From Xanthobacteraceae bacterium (GTDB taxonomy: Bacteria > Pseudomonadota > Alphaproteobacteria > Rhizobiales > Xanthobacteraceae): DNA of 64,000 bases. Both the position numbers and the translations under genes were made by a program. The DNA lies in assembly GCA_030041005.1 (NCBI GenBank), contig JASHOR010000043.1:62001-126000 (forward strand), given 5' to 3'. Below, one piece after another: positions 1-8,728 of this stretch (positions are counted from its first letter, which is position 1; every line of letters starts with the position of its first letter). The notes under the pieces are model-generated. The model was not told where the DNA came from and made no database searches. It saw only the letters and a program-made list of their open reading frames with translations.

Positions 1-91
1 GAAAACTGTGCCGTTCTTCGTAGCGATATTTCTCGGCACATTGGCCGCCGCCTTGATCGCCGGCATGGCGATGCTCGCCGCGCATTCTTGA
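1..91 (+). CDS. Small hydrophobic peptide, 5' end cut by the window edge
   Basis: Reading from base 2 gives 29 codons ending in TGA at 89-91. The peptide starts KTVPFFVAIF and is almost entirely hydrophobic, so a single membrane helix or signal-type segment is likely. Base 1 is a G, so the start codon may be an ATG lying mostly outside the window, which would make a protein of about 30 residues. It could equally be the C-terminus of a larger membrane protein. Function unknown. Confidence 0.35.
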   Translation, partial: KTVPFFVAIFLGTLAAALIAGMAMLAAHS

Positions 92-107
92 TCGACCCGG
101 AGAGCGC

Positions 108-341
108 TCAGCTCGCCTCGCGCCACGCGGTCGCTGGAATCAATCCCCTGAGCGCTCCGTCGTGCAGGCGCACCGGGTCCCGTTCGCCTTCCATCGCCAG
201 CCGCAGCAGGCTGCGCGCCAATTCGTCGGGCTTGATCGACGTGTTGCCGATCGACTTGAGCGTCAGCCACGCCTCGTCGAAGGCAGCCTCAAGGACGACC
301 AGCGTTTGCGGATCGAAGGCATTGGTCTGGAATCCGCGCAT
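108..341 (-). CDS. Conserved small hypothetical protein
   Basis: A 77-residue acidic, probably soluble protein if translation begins at the ATG at 341 (MRGFQTNAFDPQT). An in-frame start at 377 would add 12 residues and overlap the vWA-protein gene upstream. The core, with FDEAWLTLKSIG and DELARSLLRLAMEGERDP, resembles a small protein often seen in Bradyrhizobium-type genomes, but I cannot name a function. The frame is preferred over the opposite strand because the protein has normal helical amphipathic composition. It probably forms a transcription unit with the DUF1194 gene immediately upstream. Confidence 0.6.
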   Translation of the reverse strand: MRGFQTNAFDPQTLVVLEAAFDEAWLTLKSIGNTSIKPDELARSLLRLAMEGERDPVRLHDGALRGLIPATAWREAS

Positions 342-351
342 GCTCCGCTCG

Positions 352-1221
352 CTATGGCAGGGATGCAGATGCCGCAATGGCGGAACTGATCGCCGCCGCT
401 GCGGCGGAATGTTGGCGCAAACTTTGCCGAGTTTGTGACGCTTGCCCCGTCAACGACCGATTGGCGCGTGGCCGGATTGCGGCGATTTCGCTGATCAGCT
501 TTTTCAAGATCGCGTCGGCGAAACTGTCATAATTCGCCACCGGGATCATGAAGGCGCCGGGACCGCCGATCACATTGTTGTAATAGTAGCGGTCGAGACC
601 CGGTTCCACCGTCAGGATTGGCAGGCCGTTGATGCTGATACCGGCGGCCACCGCCTCGTCGCGGGCCTGCGTTGCCGGTCGGCCGCTATTGTTGGATCCG
701 TCGCCGGAAATATCGATGATGCGGCGCGTTCCCTTGAAGGGAGACTGCGCCAGGAGGAGGCGCGAATAGTCGATGGCGCCGCTGATCGAGGTGCCGCCGC
801 GGAACAGCCGGCGGGGTGCGGCGGCTATTTCGTCGGCGAACGCGTTGGCGCTGGTCTGGTCTTTGATCGGCGTCCAGTCGGCCACCACCACGTGCAGCAG
901 CGGCCCGGTCCATTGGAACATGGCGACGGCGATCGATTGCGTGGCAAGCGAGCGAATCGCGTTCAGGACTTGCGGGTTGCGGAAGGCGGCCGCGTAACCC
1001 TGTTTCTGCAATTCAAAGCGCCCATTGCTGACACTGAACGAGGTGTCGACAGCGAGCACGAGTGCGACCGAAACTTCGGTCTTGGCAGCGGCGGGCGAAC
1101 CGGGCGGCGGCGTCTGGGCCAGCGCCGTCACCGGGATCAAAGCCAAGACGGCGACCAGCGCGCGCTGCGCCGACGCATGGAGACCGCCGCCAAGGCTGCG
1201 AGCCGCTCGCGTCCTGCTCAT
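352..1221 (-). CDS. DUF1194 protein, secreted von Willebrand factor A-like
   Basis: A 289-residue protein if the ATG at 1221 is used; a TTG at 1248 would add nine residues. After a short basic N-terminus comes a hydrophobic signal segment (ALVAVLALIPVTALAQT), so export is expected. The mature part begins with an MIDAS-type motif, VDTSFSVS, which binds a divalent metal in vWA folds, followed by the conserved SGDGSNNSG segment. Both are typical of DUF1194. These proteins are widespread in Hyphomicrobiales, mostly with unknown ligand. The C-terminal 40 residues are low-complexity Ala/Ser/Arg. Confidence 0.88.
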   Translation of the reverse strand: MSRTRAARSLGGGLHASAQRALVAVLALIPVTALAQTPPPGSPAAAKTEVSVALVLAVDTSFSVSNGRFELQKQGYAAAFRNPQVLNAIRSLATQSIAVAMFQWTGPLLHVVVADWTPIKDQTSANAFADEIAAAPRRLFRGGTSISGAIDYSRLLLAQSPFKGTRRIIDISGDGSNNSGRPATQARDEAVAAGISINGLPILTVEPGLDRYYYNNVIGGPGAFMIPVANYDSFADAILKKLISEIAAIRPRANRSLTGQASQTRQSLRQHSAAAAAISSAIAASASLP

Positions 1222-1289
1222 TGCCGTCCCGCCATCGCTGCGCGGCAATGCATACTATAAATCCTGACGCGGCGGCATCTCGTCGACGC

Positions 1290-2162
1290 TCAACGCGAGA
1301 GTTGAAACGCGACGAGGGCGCCCAGCATGATGAGTCCCCCGACGGCCTGTATGGGCGCGAGAATCTCGCCGAGCAAAACCGCGCTGAGCAATGCCGCCAT
1401 GAGCGGTTCCAGGTTCATGATCAGCGCGGTGCGGAACGGCCCGATGCGCCAGGTCGAAATGTAGAGCATCAATATCCCGCTTGTCGTGGTGGCTCCAACC
1501 ACGAAAATCGCGAGCCATCCGACCGCGGTTTGCGGCGTACGCCAGTCCATGGTGACCGCCGACGCGACCGCAAAAATAGCCGTCGAGGAAACCAGCGAAA
1601 GCCAGGTCGTCAGTCGCGAATCCGCGTCCTGCAATTCGCTGCGGGCGACAAGGAGAAACGCCGCCCGCGACAACGCCGCCGCGACCGCGAAGGTTATTCC
1701 CACGGCCGACAGGTGTTCGGGATAGGCGCCGATCATCAGCGCAAGGCCGGCGAACGCGACGAGCGCGGCGACGGCGCCCCGCCAGCCGAGCCGTTCGATG
1801 CCGAAGATCCAGCCTCCGATTCCGGTCAACAGCGGATAAATGAAATAGGTGAGAACCGCGATCGGCACGGCGATGCGCTCGATTGCTTCGAACAGGCCGT
1901 ACACTACCGCGGCAAAAAGCACGCCGAGCCCGAGCGAAACGACCTTGCCGCGTGCCGTCATCGGGGCCGGCGGCGGTCCCATGCGCAGATATACGAACAG
2001 GATGACGAGACCGATGACGCCGCGGATCAGCGCCAGGGTGAGGACATCGGTGCCGGCGGCAAATGCCACCTTTACCAGCGCGTCGGAAATGGCAAACGAC
2101 GTTGCACCGACGACGCCGGGGCCAAGGGCGAGGCGCGGCTCCCGCGATTCGACGGTTTCCAT
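1290..2162 (-). CDS. EamA/DMT-family membrane transporter
   Basis: A 290-residue integral membrane protein with about ten hydrophobic helices in two halves, the usual layout of the drug/metabolite transporter (EamA) family of inner-membrane exporters. Visible family features include an early PGVVGATSFAISDALVKVAF helix and, in the second half, the NLEPLMAALLSAVLLGE segment. The start is the ATG at 2162; a TTG one codon upstream is less likely. It begins 6 bp after the argB stop, so argB and this gene are probably co-transcribed. That proximity could hint at amino-acid export, but the substrate cannot be read from the sequence. Confidence 0.85.
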   Translation of the reverse strand: METVESREPRLALGPGVVGATSFAISDALVKVAFAAGTDVLTLALIRGVIGLVILFVYLRMGPPPAPMTARGKVVSLGLGVLFAAVVYGLFEAIERIAVPIAVLTYFIYPLLTGIGGWIFGIERLGWRGAVAALVAFAGLALMIGAYPEHLSAVGITFAVAAALSRAAFLLVARSELQDADSRLTTWLSLVSSTAIFAVASAVTMDWRTPQTAVGWLAIFVVGATTTSGILMLYISTWRIGPFRTALIMNLEPLMAALLSAVLLGEILAPIQAVGGLIMLGALVAFQLSR

Positions 2163-2168
2163 CAAAGT

Positions 2169-3053
2169 TCAGTTGTGAATAAGGGTGCCGGCGCCGAGTT
2201 CGGTGAACAGTTCGAGTAGCACTGCGTGCGGCACTTTTCCATCGAGAATGACCACGGCCTCGACGCCGCGATCCAGCGCATTGATGCAGGTCTCCACCTT
2301 GGGAATCATGCCGCCGGAAATGGTGCCGTCGGCGATCAGCCGGCGCGCGTCGTCCACCGAGAGTTGTTTGATGAGGTTTTTCGATTTGTCGAGCACGCCG
2401 GGGACATCGGTGAGCAGCAGAAAGCGCTTGGCCTTGAGCGCGCCGGCGATGGCGCCGACAAACGTATCGGCATTGACGTTGAACGTGCCGCCATCCGCCG
2501 CCGCCGCCACCGGCGCCAGCACCGGTATAAGGTCGCGACCCAGGATTTGGCTGAGAACGCCGGTATCGACCTTGTCGGGTTCGCCGACAAAGCCAAGATC
2601 GACCAGCTTCTCGATGTGGGAATCGGGGTCGATCATGGTGCGCGTCAGCTTTTTCGCGATCACCATGTTGCCGTCCTTGCCGCAAAGGCCGACCGCCTTG
2701 CCCCCGGCCTCGTTGATGTAGCCGACCATCTGCTTGTTGATCGAGCCGGCCAGCACCATTTCCACGATCTCGAGCGTCTCTTGATCGGTGATGCGAAGAC
2801 CGGACGCGTAATAGGATTGCACGCCGACCTTCTTAAGCATGGCTTCGATTTGCGGGCCGCCGCCGTGCACCACGACCGGATTGATCGCGGTCTGCTCCAG
2901 GAGCACGACGTCGCGGGCGAATTCGCGCGCCAGATGCTCCTCGCCCATGGCATGTCCGCCGTATTTGATGACGACGACGGCATCGTCGTAGCGCTGCATG
3001 TAAGGCAGGGCTTCCGCCAGAATACGGGCTTGCTGATAGGGCGTGACCGCCAT
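2169..3053 (-). CDS. argB: Acetylglutamate kinase (arginine biosynthesis)
   Basis: Phosphorylates N-acetyl-L-glutamate with ATP, the second step of arginine synthesis, in the cytoplasm. The 294-residue length fits the family. The N-terminal helix before the core ([14 protein letters not shown]) is the kind associated with arginine feedback inhibition. The nucleotide and phosphate-binding motifs KYGGHAM (30-36) and HGGGPQIE (63-70) are present, as is the C-terminal GGMIPKVE segment. The ATG at 3053 is unambiguous. An EamA transporter gene follows 6 bp downstream, and engB lies about 1 kb upstream on the same strand. Confidence 0.97.
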   Translation of the reverse strand: MAVTPYQQARILAEALPYMQRYDDAVVVIKYGGHAMGEEHLAREFARDVVLLEQTAINPVVVHGGGPQIEAMLKKVGVQSYYASGLRITDQETLEIVEMVLAGSINKQMVGYINEAGGKAVGLCGKDGNMVIAKKLTRTMIDPDSHIEKLVDLGFVGEPDKVDTGVLSQILGRDLIPVLAPVAAAADGGTFNVNADTFVGAIAGALKAKRFLLLTDVPGVLDKSKNLIKQLSVDDARRLIADGTISGGMIPKVETCINALDRGVEAVVILDGKVPHAVLLELFTELGAGTLIHN

Positions 3054-3244
3054 AGGGAACTCCTTGGACCGGAACGCTATTTACCCGTCGGGGGCGGCCC
3101 GCGCCAAGTCCATTTGTCGACCATGTCGCGGGAACGCGAAAACCTCCGCCACGTTAAATCAGCAGAAGGAAGGCACGCCCGAAAGCCGGCGTGCCCGGGT
3201 TCGCCGGTGCTGCCTCCGCTTCGATCCTATTAAAGGAGGTTCCC

Positions 3245-3940
3245 ATGTCTGTAACGTATTCTTCGTCGAGCGCATCCGGCGAAACCGTTGGATACGGCGG
3301 TTTTGTCGACGCGCTCGGGGGCATCGCAACGATCGTGCTGGCGATTGTTGGCCTCTCGGGGACGAAATCGCTCGATTTGTTATCTATTGCGACGATTGTC
3401 TTCGGCGCCGCCCTTCTGATCCAAGGCGGCGCAATGCTGACCGAGTTCGCGCAAATCGAAGCGACCCCCGAGAATAACGCCGCCTCGTCAGGCGGAGGTA
3501 TAGGTGCATTGTTCGGCGTCGGTGTCGCCGGCATCGTTCTCGGCGTGCTGGCGCTGTTGGGCGTCACATCGCAGATTCTCACCTCGGTTGCGGTGATCGC
3601 GTTCGGCGGTGCCATGGTCGTTAGTTCCTCGGCGGTGTGGCACCTGTTGACCTCGCGATCGGTGGCGACCCGGTTTCAGTCCGGCAGCTCGATGCTGCGG
3701 GTGGTCGCCTCCGAAGTAGCCACAGGCTCGTCCAGCCTGCAGGCGATGGCGGGGCTGGCCGTGATCGTGCTCGGCATCTTGGCCGTGGCCGGCACGCTCA
3801 GTCTCGACCTCACTCTGATTGCCTTGATTGTCGCCGGCGCTTCGATCGTAATGACCGGCAGCACACTCAGCGGCACGATGATCGGCTTCATGCGGTCGGG
3901 GACGACGACAGCAACGCCTACGCCGTCGCGAATCGGCTGA
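3245..3940 (+). CDS. Membrane protein with three repeated helical hairpins
   Basis: 231 residues from the ATG at 3245, which follows a strong AAAGGAGG site at 3232-3239; an open frame upstream of it lacks such a site. The protein consists of three similar units of about 45 residues separated by 25-40 polar residues: GGIATIVLAIVGLSG, then GVGVAGIVLGVLALLGV, then AGLAVIVLGILAVAG. Each is followed by a second helix of the form LIALIVAGASIVMTG. Six transmembrane segments are predicted by eye. I do not recognise a named family. It sits between divergent argB and convergent engB. Confidence 0.82.
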   Translation: MSVTYSSSSASGETVGYGGFVDALGGIATIVLAIVGLSGTKSLDLLSIATIVFGAALLIQGGAMLTEFAQIEATPENNAASSGGGIGALFGVGVAGIVLGVLALLGVTSQILTSVAVIAFGGAMVVSSSAVWHLLTSRSVATRFQSGSSMLRVVASEVATGSSSLQAMAGLAVIVLGILAVAGTLSLDLTLIALIVAGASIVMTGSTLSGTMIGFMRSGTTTATPTPSRIG

Positions 3941-4047
3941 GTGCGGCCTCGGGCAAGCGCCGAGCTTCCCGGGACGAAGAGAAACCAGGGTTCAAAGGCC
4001 GCGGAGGCGTTGCACGACGTGCGATGCCTTCGCGGCCTCCTTGCGCG

Positions 4048-4728
4048 TCAGATGCTGGAACGCTGTTGCAGCAGACGGGCGATGGCCGCGCGCAGTTCCG
4101 GCACGCCTGTGCCGGTCGCGGCCGAAGTGGCGAGGACGGTCGGATAGGCGGCAGGATGTTGCCGCAGCAACGTCTCCACCGCCTGCGTTCGCGCCGTCAG
4201 TTCCGCCGGGACCGCATGATCCGACTTGGTGAGCACGATCTGGTAGCTGACAGCCGCCTGATCGAGCACGGCGAGAATGTCCTCATCCGCGGTCATGAGC
4301 CCATGCCGGCTGTCGACAAGCAGATAGACGCGCATGAGCGTTGCGCGCCCGACCAGGTATTCGTGGATGAGGCCGGTCCACGCCGCGATCTGGATCTTGG
4401 CCGCCGCCGCGTAGCCGTAGCCGGGCATGTCCACCAGCACCAGCCGGGAGGCGCCGGTACCGGGACCGGCAAAGAAGATCAGTTCCTGCGTGCGGCCGGG
4501 GGTCCTTGAGACGCGGGCCAGCGCCCGCCGACCGACGAGCGCATTGATCAGGCTCGACTTGCCAACGTTCGAGCGACCGGCGAAGGCGATTTCCGGTGCC
4601 GCCATCTTCGGCAACGAGGCTGAGGAGTTGGCCGCGGAGAGAAAGTTCCAGTCGCCGACAAACAATCGGCGGCCGGCCTCGATGTCCGCCGCAGAGAAGG
4701 TGCCGTCGGGGTTGGCCGCCGCGCTCAT
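4048..4728 (-). CDS. engB: Ribosome-biogenesis GTPase EngB/YsxC
   Basis: A 226-residue TrmE-Era-EngA-EngB-like GTPase that assists large-subunit assembly. G motifs are clear: GRSNVGKSS (51-59, P-loop), RTPGRTQ with the G2 threonine, DMPGYGYA (from 100, G3) and TKSD (167-170, G4). The ATG at 4728 begins MSAAANPDG. In many Hyphomicrobiales engB sits between yidC and argB; here argB is near, but yidC is absent and the upstream neighbour is a divergent SPW-repeat gene. Confidence 0.96.
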   Translation of the reverse strand: MSAAANPDGTFSAADIEAGRRLFVGDWNFLSAANSSASLPKMAAPEIAFAGRSNVGKSSLINALVGRRALARVSRTPGRTQELIFFAGPGTGASRLVLVDMPGYGYAAAAKIQIAAWTGLIHEYLVGRATLMRVYLLVDSRHGLMTADEDILAVLDQAAVSYQIVLTKSDHAVPAELTARTQAVETLLRQHPAAYPTVLATSAATGTGVPELRAAIARLLQQRSSI

Positions 4729-4876
4729 CCCTCATGCCATCCTTGTGGCCTCTCGCAATTGCCACTGAACCAAACCAATTGTCACGGAACCAAACCGGCT
4801 TGCGGTGGTTTTTTCAACGCTGAACGCACGTCGACAACGGGCGGCGGCGGGCGGTGCGCGCGGCGGGAGGAGATCA

Positions 4877-5257
4877 ATGGATGATTGGTCAAACGTGCGG
4901 TTGTGCGATGCAGTAAACTTGCTGCTGGGCGTTGTGCTTTTCTTCTCGCCCTGGCTATTCGATCTGTCGTCTGGCGCGCAATGGCAGACCGCGTCGATTG
5001 TCGGATTAGTCATCGCGGTGTTGTCCATCGCCGCGCTGGCCGCTTTCGCCGCGTGGGAGGAATGGGTCAATTTGATCGCGGGACTGGTCCTGATCGCGTC
5101 TCCTTGGCTTCTCGGCTTTCAGGACAGCCAGGCAATGACGATCGACGTTGTCATTGGAATGATCGTGGCTGTGCTGGCTGCTTTCGAGGCCGGGTTCATG
5201 TATCTGTCACGCGCGGAAGACGAACCCAACATCCCAAAGCCGGAATCCGGCTGCTGA
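4877..5257 (+). CDS. SPW-repeat membrane protein
   Basis: 126 residues from the ATG at 4877, which follows a GGGAGGAG site; the frame is open 24 codons upstream but without a ribosome site. Two copies of the SPW motif region are visible, VLFFSPWLFD and LIASPWLLGF, each within a helix pair, giving four membrane helices. SPW-repeat proteins are small inner-membrane proteins of unknown function common in soil bacteria. The C-terminus is short and polar. Confidence 0.85.
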   Translation: MDDWSNVRLCDAVNLLLGVVLFFSPWLFDLSSGAQWQTASIVGLVIAVLSIAALAAFAAWEEWVNLIAGLVLIASPWLLGFQDSQAMTIDVVIGMIVAVLAAFEAGFMYLSRAEDEPNIPKPESGC

Positions 5258-5261
5258 ACGA

Positions 5262-5410
5262 GCTGGCCTTGCCCCTGGCCCGAGGCTTTGCGCCAGAGGG
5301 TGCGAATCACGCTGTTGGCCCGTTCGAGCGCCTCAATGACCTCATATCGCAGCGACCAAAGCGCCAGGTGCCGGCCGCGGTCGGCGGTTTTCCGAATGGT
5401 TCTTAGGAGG
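5262..5410 (-). pseudogene. Possible gene remnant
   Basis: One minus-strand frame reads as a plausible protein for about 50 residues (LLRTIRKTADRGRH, then ALWSLRYEVIEALERAN, then SVIRTLWRKASG), with a helical, charged pattern and about 80% G/C at third codon positions. No ATG, GTG or TTG start with a ribosome site is apparent. The frame runs on into the antisense of the SPW gene without a sensible end. It may be a decayed fragment or a chance open frame; I do not recognise a family. Confidence 0.28.
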
Positions 5411-5591
5411 TCGAAGCGGGGGCGTAAGCCGGATTCTTGGCCGAGCCCTGGTACCGGGCGGCGGCAGCGACGGCCAAGATGCCGATCTTGCCATAGCGCC
5501 GCTGGAGCGCGGTTCGATCATAGGACGGTTTCGCGGCCTCGTCGGCAGTGTGGACGGTCTTTTTGGCCATTTCGCCAGTGAATTCTTTCAT
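5403..5591 (-). CDS. Small basic hypothetical protein
   Basis: 62 residues from the ATG at 5591 (MKEFTGEMAKKTVH), strongly basic with no membrane segment. An in-frame extension to 5726 is rich in Arg, Pro and His and looks non-coding, so it was trimmed. A weak GGGGT site precedes the chosen start. The core YDRTALQRRYGKIGI looks like a conserved short protein of Bradyrhizobium-type genomes, but no function can be assigned. Confidence 0.5.
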   Translation of the reverse strand: MKEFTGEMAKKTVHTADEAAKPSYDRTALQRRYGKIGILAVAAAARYQGSAKNPAYAPASTS

Positions 5592-5888
5592 GAATCGACC
5601 CCGATTCCCGTTGTGGTGAGTGACGCACCGGGTAGGCAGCCAGTGCGGCGGAAATGGGCGGTGAATCGACCGCCGGCAGGACATTTCCGATTTGCCGGGA
5701 GAAATGGCAGCGTTCTGGTAAACCAATCCCTAAAGGATTCGAGTGCAGTGCGGCATTCCTGCAACACGTGGCGCCGACGATAGTCGGAGTTCACCGCCGG
5801 CACTGGCATAGCCGCGACAATTTGGTTATGAAAACCGGTAGTCCCAAGGCGAGGGTGCCGCCGGGGAAACCGCAGGGACAAGATTCCT

Positions 5889-6557
5889 ATGGCCATGGCA
5901 ATTCGGGCGATTGCATTCCTCATCATCGGCTTGATGCTCGGCGGCTGTATGCAGGAAACGCTGGAACCTGCAAGCGAGGCGGGCTGGACCGCCCGCGACA
6001 AGCAATTGATGGCCAATCTGCCATACGCGCAGGTCGACATTCCGGTGCAATTTCGCCGGCAGATAGTCGAGTACGACCGCAAGGAAGCGCCAGGCACAGT
6101 CGTCGTCGATGAGGACCACAAGTTCCTCTACTACGTGCTGCCAAGCGGGAAGGCCATCCGTTATGGCATCACCGTCGGCGAAGAGGCGCAGGCCTGGAGC
6201 GGCATCGCCAAGATTGGTCGTATGCAGGAATGGCCGCCGTGGATTCCCACCCCCGGCGAGCAGGCGAGGCTTGGGCCGTTCCCGGCTTACGTGACCGGCG
6301 GGCCGCAAAATCCGATGGGCGCTCGTGCTCTGTACCTGTATTCCAACGGCAAGGATACGCTCTACCGAATCCACGGCACTAATCAGCCGGAATATATCGG
6401 GCAGGCGATCTCGTCGGGCTGCATTCGGATGACCAACGAGAACGTGATGGACCTCTATAACAAAGTCCATGTCGGCACCATCGTCGTGGTGCTCAAGCCG
6501 AAGACGGATCTTGGCGGGCAACAGGTCGCATCGGAGCCCGTCTCGCCGCTGAACTGA
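5889..6557 (+). CDS. L,D-transpeptidase (YkuD) lipoprotein
   Basis: A 222-residue cell-wall enzyme that would form 3-3 cross-links or attach proteins to peptidoglycan in the periplasm. The N-terminus is a lipoprotein signal with lipobox LGGC (Cys20). The YkuD catalytic signature is intact: the His of YRIHGTNQP (His162) and the SSGCIRM segment with nucleophile Cys178. The substrate-entry segment PPWIPTP is also typical of rhizobial members. Hyphomicrobiales carry many paralogues, which fits their heavy use of 3-3 cross-links. Start: ATG at 5889; a second ATG two codons downstream is equally possible. Confidence 0.92.
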   Translation: MAMAIRAIAFLIIGLMLGGCMQETLEPASEAGWTARDKQLMANLPYAQVDIPVQFRRQIVEYDRKEAPGTVVVDEDHKFLYYVLPSGKAIRYGITVGEEAQAWSGIAKIGRMQEWPPWIPTPGEQARLGPFPAYVTGGPQNPMGARALYLYSNGKDTLYRIHGTNQPEYIGQAISSGCIRMTNENVMDLYNKVHVGTIVVVLKPKTDLGGQQVASEPVSPLN

Positions 6558-6652
6558 ATAATTTCGCGCCTTGAGCGGGAGCGGGGACGCCGACGCGGTC
6601 GGCCCCCAGCCGAGCCGAGCCGGAGTGTCCTGCCCGACGCAGCGACGTGAGA

Positions 6653-8041
6653 TCAGGCCTGCGCCAGCCGTTCGCGGGTGACCCAGTCGAGCGTATGATC
6701 GAGCGCGCTAGCCAGGCGATCGAACAGGTCGTCGATCTCGGCGGCGCTGATGATGAGCGGCGGGCACAGCGTCAGCACGTCGCCGCCGACCGCGCGAACA
6801 ATCAAACCCTCGGCTTCGGCAAACGCAACCGCCCGCGCGCCGACTTGATGCCTGGCGGCGAACGAACGCTTGCTGCCCTTGTCGGCGACCAATTCGATCC
6901 CGCCGATGAGACCGAGGCCTCTCGTCTCGCCGACCAGCGGATGTCCATTGAGAGCGGAAAGCCGCTTCTGAAACTGCGGTGTGCGCTCGGCCGCCTTTTC
7001 GACGATGCGGTCGCGCGCAAGAATCTCGATGGATTTGAGAGCGACGGCCGCCGCCACCGGGTGTCCGCCGTAAGTGAAGCCGTGGCCGAACACGCCGACC
7101 TTTCTGCTTTCGGTCAGCAGCGCCTGGTACATGGATTCCGGGATCATCACGGCGGCGATCGGCAGATAGGCCGATGACATCGCCTTGGCGATCGAGATCG
7201 AGTTCGGGCGGAAACCGAGTCGCTCGCAACCGAACATCGTGCCGAGGCGGCCGAACCCGCAAATCACCTCGTCGTCGATCATGAACACGTCGTGCCTGGC
7301 GCAGACCGCCATGATCTTCTCGAAATAGGTCTTTGGCGGCACGATGACGCCGCCGGCGCCCATCACCGGTTCGGCAATGAATGCCGCGACCGTGTCGGGG
7401 CCCTCCTTGACGATGAGCGCGTCGAGTTCGGCGGCCAGGCGCGCTGCGAATTGCTCCTCGCTCTCGTCCTCCAGCGCAAAGCGATAGTGTTGCGGGCAGC
7501 TCGTGTGCAGAAAGCCGGGCAGCGGCAAGTCGAAATCGCCGTGATTGCCCGGCAAGCCGGTGAGCGAAGCCGCTGCGACCGTGACGCCGTGATAGGCCTT
7601 GATGCGGCTGATGATCTTTTTCTTGCGCGGTCGGCCGAGCGCGTTGTTGAGATACCAGATCAGCTTGACCTGGGTGTCGTTCGCCTCCGATCCGGAGTTG
7701 CAAAAGAAGACCTTGGATATCGGTACCGGCGCGATCTCCTTCAGCCTTTCCGCAAGCTCGATCGCCGGATCGTGACTTTTGCCGGTGAACAGGTGGGCAA
7801 ACGACAGCTTGCGCATCTGCGCGGCGGCGGCTTCGACCAGTTCCTCGTTCCCATAGCCAAGCGCCGTGCACCACAGCCCGGCCATGCCTTCGATGTAAGG
7901 GCGACCGTCGGTGTCGTACACGGTGATGCCTTGCGCGCGTTCGATGATCAGCGGTCCGCGGTCGCGGAATTTGGCGAGGTCCACGTACGGATGCACCAGC
8001 GTTTCGACATCGCGGGTTGCGAGGTTGCTCAGCGGGGGCAT
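6653..8041 (-). CDS. Class III (omega) aminotransferase, PLP-dependent
   Basis: 462 residues from the ATG at 8041, which has an AAAGGAACC site; an upstream extension to 8188 is compositionally unlike protein. Fold-type I PLP enzyme of the omega-amino acid:pyruvate group. Visible are the phosphate-binding CNSGSEAND (114-122), the IDDEVICGFGRLG segment with the pyridine-binding Asp257, and the Schiff-base lysine in SIAKAMSS (Lys286). Family members move amino groups from beta-alanine, putrescine, GABA or other omega-amines to pyruvate; the actual amine cannot be told here. No neighbouring polyamine or beta-alanine genes narrow it down. Confidence 0.93.
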   Translation of the reverse strand: MPPLSNLATRDVETLVHPYVDLAKFRDRGPLIIERAQGITVYDTDGRPYIEGMAGLWCTALGYGNEELVEAAAAQMRKLSFAHLFTGKSHDPAIELAERLKEIAPVPISKVFFCNSGSEANDTQVKLIWYLNNALGRPRKKKIISRIKAYHGVTVAAASLTGLPGNHGDFDLPLPGFLHTSCPQHYRFALEDESEEQFAARLAAELDALIVKEGPDTVAAFIAEPVMGAGGVIVPPKTYFEKIMAVCARHDVFMIDDEVICGFGRLGTMFGCERLGFRPNSISIAKAMSSAYLPIAAVMIPESMYQALLTESRKVGVFGHGFTYGGHPVAAAVALKSIEILARDRIVEKAAERTPQFQKRLSALNGHPLVGETRGLGLIGGIELVADKGSKRSFAARHQVGARAVAFAEAEGLIVRAVGGDVLTLCPPLIISAAEIDDLFDRLASALDHTLDWVTRERLAQA

Positions 8042-8277
8042 GCTGGTTCCTTTGTCGTTGCTCGATATCGTAGGCGCGGTTGAGGCGGAGGTCGCCGTCA
8101 AAGCGCGGGATGAAAACACGCAGTCTGAGCTGCGAACGGTTGTTCGCGAACCGTAGCAGACACTACCATAGCGGCGAATATTTGCCACGAAACGCCGATG
8201 CGTTCGAAGCCTTGTCGGTAATGGTTTTTGCGTTTTTGCATTGACTAATTGAAGTGAAACGCTCGGCGAGAATCACA

Positions 8278-8460
8278 ATGCGAAAATCGACTCTTGTGCT
8301 GGCGACGATTGGCGTTCTCGGCATTGCCGCACCGACTGCTGTATCGGCCGATACGATTATCATTCACAAGCATCACCATCATTTCGTGCCGCCGCCCCCA
8401 GTGGTCATGCACCACCACCATGACAACAACAGGACGGTAATCATCAAGCATAACGACTGA
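8278..8460 (+). CDS. Small secreted histidine-rich protein
   Basis: 60 residues from the ATG at 8278 (site GGCGAG upstream); a start at 8254 would add eight residues. A signal peptide (MRKSTLVLATIGVLG...SA) is followed by a mature part of only about 35 residues. That part holds two His clusters, HKHHHH and MHHHHD, separated by a proline run, and ends in IIKHND. Such a composition suggests divalent-metal binding (Cu, Ni or Zn) in the periplasm. This is inferred from composition only. Confidence 0.72.
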   Translation: MRKSTLVLATIGVLGIAAPTAVSADTIIIHKHHHHFVPPPPVVMHHHHDNNRTVIIKHND

Positions 8461-8728
8461 GCGAATTGGAATCTGAAGTCGCTCGGGCATCCCTGGCGGC
8501 GAGATGATCGAGAGGGAAGGCTCAGAAGAGCCCGGCGCTTGCCAGGCTCTCGCGCTGTCGGGCGGTCGCGGTCGGGGTGAGCGCGACGATGACGTTAGAC
8601 GGCAGTGGCGACGTCATACATTCGAACTGAAATCGAAGCGTTCCGCTGTTTGACGCGCGCAGGCACGCGTGGTCCGGGCGGCGGAGCCATTCGAGCTTGA
8701 TGTTCGCTTCGCGGCCGGCAGAAAACCG

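Noticed and set aside
1062-2219. Plus-strand open frame of about 385 codons over the EamA gene
   Set aside because: Antisense to a clear membrane transporter; highly charged, low-complexity product.
4740-4800. Possible terminator (AAACC ... GGTTTTTT) near engB
   Set aside because: The stem is only five base pairs and would terminate nothing: no plus-strand gene lies upstream of it.
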